Positions 1 to 6,328 of a stretch of 64,000 nt of DNA are shown here, one piece after another (position 1 is the stretch's first letter; every line of letters begins with the position of its first letter). Where the stretch lies: NCBI GenBank assembly GCA_002898295.1, contig BEHX01000010.1, positions 1 through 64,000 on the forward strand, read 5' to 3'. The notes below the pieces were generated by a model. That model saw only the letters and a list, made by a program, of their open reading frames with translations. It made no database searches and was not told where the DNA came from. The position numbers were made by a program, and so were the translations under genes. Source of the DNA: a bacterium HR21 (lineage in GTDB: Bacteria; Bacteroidota; Ignavibacteria; Kapaibacteriales; HRBIN21).

Positions 1-1
1 C

Positions 2-430
2 ATGCACATGCAGGGGACACCGCGCACCATGCAGCTCAATCCGCACTACCAGAACGTTGTGGCTGAGGTGAAGGAGTTTCTGCGCGAGCGTATTGCCTAT
101 GCGCGCAGTCTCGGTATCCGGCATCTGATTGCCGATGTGGGCATTGGCTTTGGGAAGACTGTGGAGCACAATTGGGAGCTTCTGCGGCGGCATCGGGAGT
201 TCCGTGAACTCGGTGTCCCGCTCCTGCTGGGCATTTCCCGGAAGTCTTTTCTGGGCAAGACGCTCGGCATTGAGGAGCCGCGTCAGCGTGATTGCGCCAC
301 GGCACTGCTCCATGCATTGCTCCTGGACAGCGGGGTTGATATCGTCCGGGTGCACAACGTTGCGCTCCTGGCACAGCTGCGGCGGCTCTGGGAGTGCCTC
401 TGTGAAGGGGTAGAGGCAACCACGCCGTGA
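2..430 (+). CDS. folP: Dihydropteroate synthase, C-terminal part (truncated by window edge)
   Basis: Condenses 6-hydroxymethyl-dihydropterin pyrophosphate with p-aminobenzoate to give dihydropteroate in cytosolic folate synthesis. Only about 142 C-terminal residues are in the window. They begin with the family motif around MHMQGTPRTM, continue with the D-G-F-GK loop (ADVGIGFGKT), the substrate-binding GISRKSFLG motif, and the closing RVHNV segment of the TIM barrel. The true start lies upstream, so the ATG at base 2 is an internal methionine. The stop overlaps the folD start by 4 bases (GTGA), which suggests translational coupling of two folate genes. Identification rests on several family motifs in the correct order and is secure. 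Confidence 0.95.
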   Translation: MHMQGTPRTMQLNPHYQNVVAEVKEFLRERIAYARSLGIRHLIADVGIGFGKTVEHNWELLRRHREFRELGVPLLLGISRKSFLGKTLGIEEPRQRDCATALLHALLLDSGVDIVRVHNVALLAQLRRLWECLCEGVEATTP

Positions 431-1323
431 CGCCAACGATGGCAGTGCTCATAGATGGGAAAGCGGTGGCGGCAGAGCTCCGGGCGCAGCTCCGCGAAGC
501 CGTGCAGCAGCTCTGGCAAGAGCGGGGAATTCGCCCAGGGCTGGCACTGCTGCTGGTGGGCGATAACCCTGCCTCGCAGGTCTATGTCCGCTCGAAGGCG
601 CGGGCATGTCAGGAAGTCGGCTTCGTCTCGATCGTGGAGCATCTGCCGGCAACCAGCTCGCAGGACCACGTGCTCGACTATATTCGGCGTTGGAACGCTG
701 ACCCGGCGATTCACGGCATCCTGGTCCAGCTCCCGCTGCCGCGCCATATCGATGAGCACGCGGTCTTGCTGGCAATTGACCCCCGCAAAGATGTCGATGG
801 CTTCCACCCGGAGAACATGGGACGGCTCGTGCTGGGCTTGCCCGGCTTTGTCCCGTGCACGCCGGCGGGTATCCTGGAATTGCTCCGCCGGTACGTCGGA
901 CCGCTTGCGGGCAAACATGTCGTAGTGGTCGGGCGGAGCAACATTGTGGGCAAACCCGTGGCGAACCTCCTATTGCAGAAGACCCCGACGGCGAATGCCG
1001 TGGTCACAGTCTGCCATACGGGGGCAGCCGATTTAGTCCCCTTTACCCGGCAAGCCGATGTGCTCATCGTTGCCATGGGCGTGGCACGAGCTATCAGGGC
1101 AGAACACGTCAAAGAGGGAGCTGTCGTCATTGATGTCGGCATCAATCGGATTGTGGACCCGGAAACGGGGAAGGAGCGCCTGGTGGGCGATGTGCACTTT
1201 GAGGAGGTGTTGCCAAAGGTCAGCGCCATTACCCCCGTGCCCGGTGGGGTGGGACCGATGACGATTGCTATGCTCTTGTGGAACACCTATCGGGCAGCAA
1301 CGGGTCAGATATGGAACCGATGA
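427..1323 (+). CDS. folD: Bifunctional methylenetetrahydrofolate dehydrogenase / methenyltetrahydrofolate cyclohydrolase
   Basis: Interconverts 5,10-methylene-, 5,10-methenyl- and 10-formyl-tetrahydrofolate using NADP, supplying one-carbon units in the cytosol. The 298-aa length is normal for FolD. The N-terminal half has YVRSKARACQEVGF with the catalytic Tyr/Lys pair, then QLPLP and DVDGFHP. The Rossmann half has GRSNIVGKP, and ITPVPGGVGPMTIAMLL closes the protein. The GTG at 427 overlaps the folP stop; an ATG at 439 (MAVLIDGK) is an equally good start and fits family N-termini well. The stop overlaps the next gene by 4 bases (ATGA), so folP-folD-rluA look like one transcription unit. Confidence 0.96.
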   Translation: MTPTMAVLIDGKAVAAELRAQLREAVQQLWQERGIRPGLALLLVGDNPASQVYVRSKARACQEVGFVSIVEHLPATSSQDHVLDYIRRWNADPAIHGILVQLPLPRHIDEHAVLLAIDPRKDVDGFHPENMGRLVLGLPGFVPCTPAGILELLRRYVGPLAGKHVVVVGRSNIVGKPVANLLLQKTPTANAVVTVCHTGAADLVPFTRQADVLIVAMGVARAIRAEHVKEGAVVIDVGINRIVDPETGKERLVGDVHFEEVLPKVSAITPVPGGVGPMTIAMLLWNTYRAATGQIWNR

Positions 1324-2108
1324 AACGACAGCGACCCCAGGTTCTCTACCACGACGACGACCTCATCGTGGTCAACAAGCCGCCGGGGGTGCTGAGCATC
1401 CCGGATCGCTTCCAGAAGGACCGACCGCACGTGCGCGGTATCCTGGAGCGCCGCTTTGGGAGGCTCTACGTTGTGCACCGACTCGATAAGGATACCAGCG
1501 GCGTGATGCTCTTTGCTCGGACGGCGGAAGCACACCGAGCGCTATCGCTACAGTTTGAATATCGCCGAGTGGAGAAAGTCTATCACGCCGTGCTCTCCGG
1601 CATTGTAGAACAGGATGCACTCGAGGTGGATTTCCCGCTCCTTCCCGATCCGCGCCGTCCCGGACGGATGATCCCCTCAGCCCGAGGCAAGGAAGCACGC
1701 ACCAGCATTCGTGTGCTTGCCCGCTTCCAGATTGCCACCTACGTGGAGTGCCGTCTGACGACCGGGCGCCTCCACCAAGTGCGGGTTCACTGCGCCGCGC
1801 TGGGGCATCCCCTGTTGGTAGACCCCGACTACGGGGGGGCACCGGCGTTCTTCCTTTCGAGCATCAAGCGGCGCTACAAGCTGGCTCAAGATGAAGTTGA
1901 GCTCCCTCTCCTGGCGCGGCTCCCACTCCATGCTCTGGGACTCGGCTTTGAACATCCGCGGACAGGACAGTGGATGCGCGTCGAAGCCCCGCTACCGAAA
2001 GACTTCCGCGCCCTGCTTCACGCCCTGCAGAAGTACGCCCCCTACAGTCCTGTCTGGCTTGAGCCGATAAAGGAACTACCCGGGGAATCCCGAACCCGGA
2101 CTCCGTAG
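1320..2108 (+). CDS. RluA-family 23S rRNA/tRNA pseudouridine synthase
   Basis: Predicted to isomerise specific uridines in 23S rRNA or tRNA to pseudouridine. The family signature HRLDKDTSGVMLFAR contains the catalytic Asp; YHDDDLIVVNKPPGVLS is the usual first strand of the catalytic fold, and GRLHQVRVH the late conserved motif. No S4 domain precedes the catalytic domain, so it resembles short RluA/RluC-like members rather than RluD. Three ATGs are available (1278, 1311, 1320). I chose 1320 because it makes an ATGA overlap with folD and yields about 262 aa. The exact uridine target cannot be read from sequence. The TAG stop lies inside the palindrome TCCGTAGTTTTACGGA, which recurs at 6176. Confidence 0.9.
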   Translation: MKRQRPQVLYHDDDLIVVNKPPGVLSIPDRFQKDRPHVRGILERRFGRLYVVHRLDKDTSGVMLFARTAEAHRALSLQFEYRRVEKVYHAVLSGIVEQDALEVDFPLLPDPRRPGRMIPSARGKEARTSIRVLARFQIATYVECRLTTGRLHQVRVHCAALGHPLLVDPDYGGAPAFFLSSIKRRYKLAQDEVELPLLARLPLHALGLGFEHPRTGQWMRVEAPLPKDFRALLHALQKYAPYSPVWLEPIKELPGESRTRTP

Positions 2109-2118
2109 TTTTACGGAT
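2101..2118. repeat. Palindromic repeat copy 1 (TCCGTA-GTTT-TACGGA) at a stop codon
   Basis: The 18-base string ctccgtagttttacggat occurs here and exactly again at 6176-6193. Its core is a 6-bp inverted repeat with a GTTT loop. In both copies the TAG in the left arm is the stop codon of the upstream gene, and a gene for an exported protein lies downstream. There is no T-tract after the stem, so it is not a classical terminator. The centre (TAGTTTTA) resembles the TAnnTTTG promoter element with one mismatch. Its role is unknown. Confidence 0.6.
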
Positions 2119-2140
2119 GCGCAGAGGAAACGGGCAGCCC

Positions 2141-2148
2141 TAATTTCG
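2141..2148 (+). promoter_or_regulatory. Candidate -7 element TAATTTCG upstream of the large adhesin-like gene
   Basis: TAATTTCG matches the Bacteroidota -7 consensus TAnnTTTG at 7 of 8 positions and lies 42 bases before the chosen start of the 1206-aa exported protein. No convincing -33 TTG is seen. It could serve as that gene's own promoter, but the match is imperfect and read-through from folP-folD-rluA is also possible. Confidence 0.35.
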
Positions 2149-2182
2149 TGCGGGCGTATGTCCCATGGACGCGAATGAAGTG

Positions 2183-5100
2183 ATGCGCTATGGATACCTC
2201 GTGCTATTTGCTTTCGGGACAGCGCTGGCACAGCAGAACGTCGGCATCGGCACATCTACCCCTGACCCTTCAGCACTGCTCCACCTGGAGAGCACCAGCA
2301 AGGGACTGCTCATTCCCCGGATGACCCAAGCGCAGAGGAATGCGATTGGTTCCCCGGCAACGGGGCTGATGATCTACCAGACCGATAACAACCCCGGCTT
2401 CTACTACTGGAACGGCACAGCGTGGATCCCACTGCTGAGCAGCACTTCGGGAAGTGGCTTGTTCTGGTCCCTGACGGGCAACAGCGGGACGAATCCGGCG
2501 ACGCACTTTTTGGGCACGACCGATGCACAGCCGCTCATTCTCCGGACTAATACAACTGGCTATCCAACTGGCGGATACCTGCGGCTCAGTGCCGATGGGC
2601 GGGGCAGACTAGAGTTTCTCAATGCGGGTGCGAGCGTGTTGATCGGGGAAGGAGCTGGAGCTGGAACCGATTTTTCTGCGCCACGCTACTCTGTGATGGT
2701 CGGATATAATGCCGGTGCAGCACAAACGACAGGACAATTCAACACCGGCATCGGAGCAGCTGCTTTGCTATCCTTGACGACGGGCTCCGATAACACGGCG
2801 GTTGGGATGGCAGCTCTTTACAGTACGACGGTAGGAGAACGAAACACCGCCGTTGGAAGGTCGGCATTGGAAGGAAACCAGACAGGGGCGGCAAACACCG
2901 CCGTGGGATATCGGGCACTTGAAGGTAATGTCGGTGGATCCTACAATACTGCTCTGGGTGCTGGTGCAACTGTTGGCGCAAGCAATTTGACCAATGCAAC
3001 AGCAATTGGGTCCTGGGCCCGAGTAGATGTGAGCAATGCCCTTGTCCTGGGCTCAGTTGCAGGAGTCAACGGGGCACCGGCCACAGTGAACGTCGGCATT
3101 GGGACCACCTCCCCGACGAACCGGCTGCACGTGGTAGCCACGAGCGATCCACTGCGCTTGGAGGGGATAGCAGTGGATGCGGCGCAGGACACGGTGTTGG
3201 TGGTGACCTCGAGTGGGGTGGTGAAGAGGCGCTCGCTTAGTGAAGCTATGGCCGGGACAGCCTGGTCTTTGGCGGGAAATGCTGTTGGGAGTGCATGGAA
3301 CGGGACGACCGGAAGCTTTCTGGGCACGACGAATGCGCAGCCGTTGGTGATAGCAACGACGAACACAACAACACCACAGCCAATACAGTTTTGGACTAGC
3401 AACCAGGAACGGATGCGGATTACAGCGGCGGGTAACGTCGGCATTGGTGTGAGCACACCACTGGCTCGTCTGCAGACACAAACGCTTTCCCCTACGGGAG
3501 CAACAGAGGCAATCTTTGGCTGGGGGAATCAGGGGGTCTCGCTCATGTCTCGCTGGCCTACCGTGGGCTTCAATGCGTACTACGACTACGGAGCCAGTAC
3601 GTGGCGTTCTCTGGATGCGGGCTGGACAGGCAATATCTCACAAGATCAAACCGATGGGAAGCTGCGCTTCGAGACAGGCTCTGCAGCCGTCGCCGGTGCC
3701 GGGCAGAGTGTCTCCCATACCGTGCGGATGGTCATCACGCCGACCGGGCGTGTTGGGATCGGCACTGATAACCCGCTCCAGGCACTCCACGTGGTGGGAT
3801 CTGCATATGTCTCGCAGCGCCTGGGCATTGGAGTTGCTTCTCCCAGCAATGTGCTGGAAGCGGTTGGGAACTATGCCGTCCTGAGCAATCCCAGCGGCAG
3901 CTTTCAGCTAGCGCTATCGAAGAACACAGCCTCCGCAACGGCATCCGTGCTCTTCCAGACGAACTACAGTGGACGTGCCGAGTTCGGCATGATCGGGGAT
4001 GAGAACTTCCGCCTCAAGGTTTCCCCCGACGGGAGCACCTTCTACGAGGCGATCTTCATTGCAAACTCCTCAACCCCATTGGTTGGCATTGGGACCACCT
4101 CCCCGACGAACCGGCTGCACGTGGTAGCGCCCAGCAATCCGCTGCGCTTGGAGGGCTTGCAGACAGACAACACACTGACACAAGTGCTGGTAGCCGATGC
4201 CACTGGAGTGGTCAAGGTCCGCTCGGCAAGTACGTTGGTATCGGGCACGGCCTGGTCCCTGACGGGCAACAGCGGGACGAATCCTGGAACGAACTTTTTG
4301 GGGACAACCGATGCCCAGCCACTGGTCATCCGCACGAACAACCTTGAGCGGCTGCGGGTGACGGCAAATGGGAATGTCGGCATTGGTGTGACCTCGCCTT
4401 CCTATCGCCTTGTTGTGGCGGGGAGTATCGGCTTGCAGGCAGGAACGGAAGTCTTCGTCGGAACGCTCGACAGTAATCGTCTACGACTGACTGCTGGTGG
4501 CATAGGTTTGCTCTTGAACCCGCCCGGGGCTACCCCACCAGCAGGAGCAATCCAGCGGGATCCTGGAGGCAACCCACGGGGGATGTATGCGGTTGATCTG
4601 CAGTACGGTTCGGCTATGCTATCACAGGTGGCTTCAGGGAACTATAGCGTCATTGCTGGTGGGAGCTCAAATACCGCCAGTGGTGACTACAGTGTTGTCT
4701 GTGGGGGGTATGGAAATACCGTAGGCAGTACCTACAGCTTCGTTGGTGGGGGAAGTGGGAACACTGCATCAGCTGCTGGCGCAGTTGTCGGTGGTCAAGG
4801 CAATACGAGTAGCGGTCAGCTGGCCTTCGTTGGTGCAGGGTATCAGAACACTGCCAGCGGTCAATACAGCACAATTGGCGGTGGATATCAGAACACCGCT
4901 AGCCTCGTTGCCAGCACCGTTGGCGGGGGCTTGCAGAACACCGCCAGCGGTCAATACAGCACCGTTGGCGGGGGTGTTCAGAACACCGCCAGCGGGATCT
5001 ACAGTGCGATTCCGGGCGGGTATAACCTCAAGGTGGGTGCCCGCAGCTTTGGCTTCAGTGGGCAGTCGTCGGCAACGCAGACGGATTTGAGTAGCTCCAG

Positions 5101-5803
5101 CAACATTGCCGCCTTTGTGGATGTGGACTTGTGGCTGTACAGTGTCCGGAATCAGGCATCACAGCTGCGGCTCTACGAAGCATCCGCTCACACCAGTGGG
5201 CAGAATTACGTTGGGTTCCGGGCACCGAATTCCTTGACAGGGAACACGGTCTGGACCCTTCCGTCTTCTGATGGTGCCCCAGGACAAGCGCTCGTGACCG
5301 ATGGCAGCGGGCAGCTCAGTTGGGGCTACTCCCCGGGAGTCGTTCTCGTCCGGAAGACGAGCGACGAGAGTGTGAATTCAACCACGCTGCAGGACGATGA
5401 CCATTTGACGGTGTCTCTCCCAGCAAACAGTGTGTGGGAAGTGGATGCACTGCTGTTTGTCTACGGCAGTCCGAATAATAATGATAACGGCGGCATTCAG
5501 GTCCGACTTTCCGCTCCGACCGGGACAACGATGCAGGTGTATGTGGAGATCAAGAAAGGTGGGTCGGGTAGTGACCTCACCCATCACTGGTTCTATGGAG
5601 TGCTGACTTCACCGAGCAGTTCGGTGGGATTTAACCCGATTCCAACCGCGGCAACTGGAACGGGGGCAGTCAAGCTGAAAGGCTTGGTATTCGTCGGAAG
5701 CACCAGTGGGAATCTTGTCCTGCAGTGGGCGAAGAATGCTACCGCTGGCAACGCGACGACGGTCTGGCAGAATTCCTACATGAAGCTTACGCGGGTGCAA
5801 TAG
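2183..5803 (+). CDS. Large secreted adhesin / tail-fibre-like repeat protein
   Basis: Predicted exported, fibrous surface protein of about 1206 aa. The ORF opens at 2165, but ATG 2183 gives a clean signal peptide (MRYGYLVLFAFGTALAQ), so I prefer it. The mature protein starts with the QNVGIGTSTPDPSALLHLES module and the GLLIPRM and GLMIYQTD motifs common in Bacteroidota secreted proteins. Residues about 173-262 hold NTAVGxxAL repeats. A VGIGTTSPTNRLHVV module occurs twice and a WSLTGNSGTNP...FLGTTDAQPL module three times. Residues about 820-945 form a GGGxxNTASGxYS array, like the head repeats of YadA-type trimeric adhesins. The C-terminus (from about VLVRKTSDESVNS) is a separate beta-rich domain resembling phage/tail-fibre tips. 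No T9SS sorting domain or peptidase S74 chaperone was seen, so the export route beyond Sec is unclear. Adhesion is an inference from repeats only. Confidence 0.75.
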   Translation: MRYGYLVLFAFGTALAQQNVGIGTSTPDPSALLHLESTSKGLLIPRMTQAQRNAIGSPATGLMIYQTDNNPGFYYWNGTAWIPLLSSTSGSGLFWSLTGNSGTNPATHFLGTTDAQPLILRTNTTGYPTGGYLRLSADGRGRLEFLNAGASVLIGEGAGAGTDFSAPRYSVMVGYNAGAAQTTGQFNTGIGAAALLSLTTGSDNTAVGMAALYSTTVGERNTAVGRSALEGNQTGAANTAVGYRALEGNVGGSYNTALGAGATVGASNLTNATAIGSWARVDVSNALVLGSVAGVNGAPATVNVGIGTTSPTNRLHVVATSDPLRLEGIAVDAAQDTVLVVTSSGVVKRRSLSEAMAGTAWSLAGNAVGSAWNGTTGSFLGTTNAQPLVIATTNTTTPQPIQFWTSNQERMRITAAGNVGIGVSTPLARLQTQTLSPTGATEAIFGWGNQGVSLMSRWPTVGFNAYYDYGASTWRSLDAGWTGNISQDQTDGKLRFETGSAAVAGAGQSVSHTVRMVITPTGRVGIGTDNPLQALHVVGSAYVSQRLGIGVASPSNVLEAVGNYAVLSNPSGSFQLALSKNTASATASVLFQTNYSGRAEFGMIGDENFRLKVSPDGSTFYEAIFIANSSTPLVGIGTTSPTNRLHVVAPSNPLRLEGLQTDNTLTQVLVADATGVVKVRSASTLVSGTAWSLTGNSGTNPGTNFLGTTDAQPLVIRTNNLERLRVTANGNVGIGVTSPSYRLVVAGSIGLQAGTEVFVGTLDSNRLRLTAGGIGLLLNPPGATPPAGAIQRDPGGNPRGMYAVDLQYGSAMLSQVASGNYSVIAGGSSNTASGDYSVVCGGYGNTVGSTYSFVGGGSGNTASAAGAVVGGQGNTSSGQLAFVGAGYQNTASGQYSTIGGGYQNTASLVASTVGGGLQNTASGQYSTVGGGVQNTASGIYSAIPGGYNLKVGARSFGFSGQSSATQTDLSSSSNIAAFVDVDLWLYSVRNQASQLRLYEASAHTSGQNYVGFRAPNSLTGNTVWTLPSSDGAPGQALVTDGSGQLSWGYSPGVVLVRKTSDESVNSTTLQDDDHLTVSLPANSVWEVDALLFVYGSPNNNDNGGIQVRLSAPTGTTMQVYVEIKKGGSGSDLTHHWFYGVLTSPSSSVGFNPIPTAATGTGAVKLKGLVFVGSTSGNLVLQWAKNATAGNATTVWQNSYMKLTRVQ
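2464..2496 (+). repeat. 33-bp direct repeat, copy 1 (inside adhesin gene)
   Basis: The string beginning ctggtccctgacgggcaaca is identical at 4252-4284. It encodes the WSLTGNSGTNP module; similarity continues imperfectly into FLGTTDAQPL. Confidence 0.85.
3095..3138 (+). repeat. 44-bp direct repeat, copy 1 (inside adhesin gene)
   Basis: The string beginning ggcattgggaccacctcccc is identical at 4085-4128, 990 bases downstream and in frame. It encodes the GIGTTSPTNRLHVV module. The distance is a multiple of three, so recombination between copies would keep the reading frame. Confidence 0.9.
4085..4128 (+). repeat. 44-bp direct repeat, copy 2
   Basis: Exact second copy of 3095-3138 in the same reading frame. 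The flanks also encode similar residues (NPLRLEGL versus DPLRLEGI), so the repeat is part of a longer, diverged module duplication. Confidence 0.9.
4252..4284 (+). repeat. 33-bp direct repeat, copy 2
   Basis: Exact second copy of 2464-2496, encoding the WSLTGNSGTNP module of the adhesin-like protein. Confidence 0.85.
4645..5020 (+). repeat. Tandem ~42-bp repeats encoding GGGxxNTASGxYS units
   Basis: About eight to nine consecutive 14-residue units of the form GGG-x-x-NTASG-x-YS-x-V. The last units are nearly identical at the DNA level (blocks around cagaacaccgccagcgg), while earlier ones have diverged (GGYGNTVGSTYS, GGQGNTSSGQLA). The pattern matches left-handed beta-roll head repeats of YadA/Hep_Hag-type adhesins by eye. 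Nearly identical neighbouring units suggest recent unit duplication. Confidence 0.8.
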
Positions 5804-5805
5804 CA

Positions 5806-6183
5806 ATGCGCACAGTACTGCTCCTCGGAAGTATCGCGTGGATGGCTCTCCCGCTGCCGGCACAGGTGTTGACCAATAACGGTGCGATGCTTTTCCTCAA
5901 CACTGGTGCCACGATGGTGGTCAATGGGGATGTGCAACAGCAGGCGTCGGGCACGCTGCAGCTCCAACCCTCGACCACCCTTCAGGTTTCCGGCAATGTG
6001 ACGATAACCTCAGGGCAACTCCAGTTGAATGGCGATGCCTTCATGCAGGTGACGGGGAACATGACCGTTGGTCCAACCGCCACGGTGGACCGGGCGGCGA
6101 ATGGGACCCTGGAAGTCCACGGCACGTTCAACAATCAAGGTACGGTAACCAACCATGGCACGGTCGAAGTCGGACCTCCGTAG
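5806..6183 (+). CDS. Small secreted N-x-G-T repeat protein (125 aa)
   Basis: Unknown function, predicted exported. The ORF track starts at 5725 inside the preceding gene; the ATG at 5806, two bases after that gene's TAG, gives a signal peptide (MRTVLLLGSIAWMALPLPAQ). The mature part is a beta-rich repeat of short strands with N-x-G turns (LTNNGAM, NTGATMVVNGDV, VSGNVTI, EVHGTFNNQGTVTNHGTV), as in beta-solenoids. It ends abruptly in GTVEVGPP, and the next gene's product ends in GTIEVGP, so the two look like paralogues of different length. No sorting domain. The stop codon lies within palindrome copy 2. It is probably co-transcribed with the adhesin upstream. Confidence 0.7.
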   Translation: MRTVLLLGSIAWMALPLPAQVLTNNGAMLFLNTGATMVVNGDVQQQASGTLQLQPSTTLQVSGNVTITSGQLQLNGDAFMQVTGNMTVGPTATVDRAANGTLEVHGTFNNQGTVTNHGTVEVGPP

Positions 6184-6193
6184 TTTTACGGAT
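6176..6193. repeat. Palindromic repeat copy 2 (TCCGTA-GTTT-TACGGA) at a stop codon
   Basis: Exact copy of the 18-base string at 2101-2118, again carrying the TAG stop of the upstream gene. Downstream of both copies, after 55 and 67 bases, the string GTATGTC occurs, with GTATGTCCCAT at 2156 and 6300. This suggests the two leader regions share ancestry, or a shared regulatory layout. Confidence 0.6.
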
Positions 6194-6328
6194 TCCAGAT
6201 ACCTGACGCGCTGCCGAACTTCGCAGCCGGAATCCTTGTCGAGTATGTCGGATAGAATCCGTGCGATGGCAATGAAGTTCCTCCAGCGAGCTGTACGGAG
6301 TATGTCCCATCTATGGCAGGAGTCTCTC

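Noticed and set aside
283-918. Minus-strand 211-aa ORF opposite folP/folD
   Set aside because: Antisense shadow of two certain genes in a high-GC genome; no recognisable motif.
4645-5020. Possible CRISPR array
   Set aside because: The repeats are about 42 bp, contiguous, in frame and diverging gradually; there are no unique spacers and no cas genes.
2183-5803. Phage tail-fibre gene marking a prophage
   Set aside because: The C-terminus is tail-fibre-like, but there are no phage structural, integrase or lysis genes around it and it has a signal peptide.
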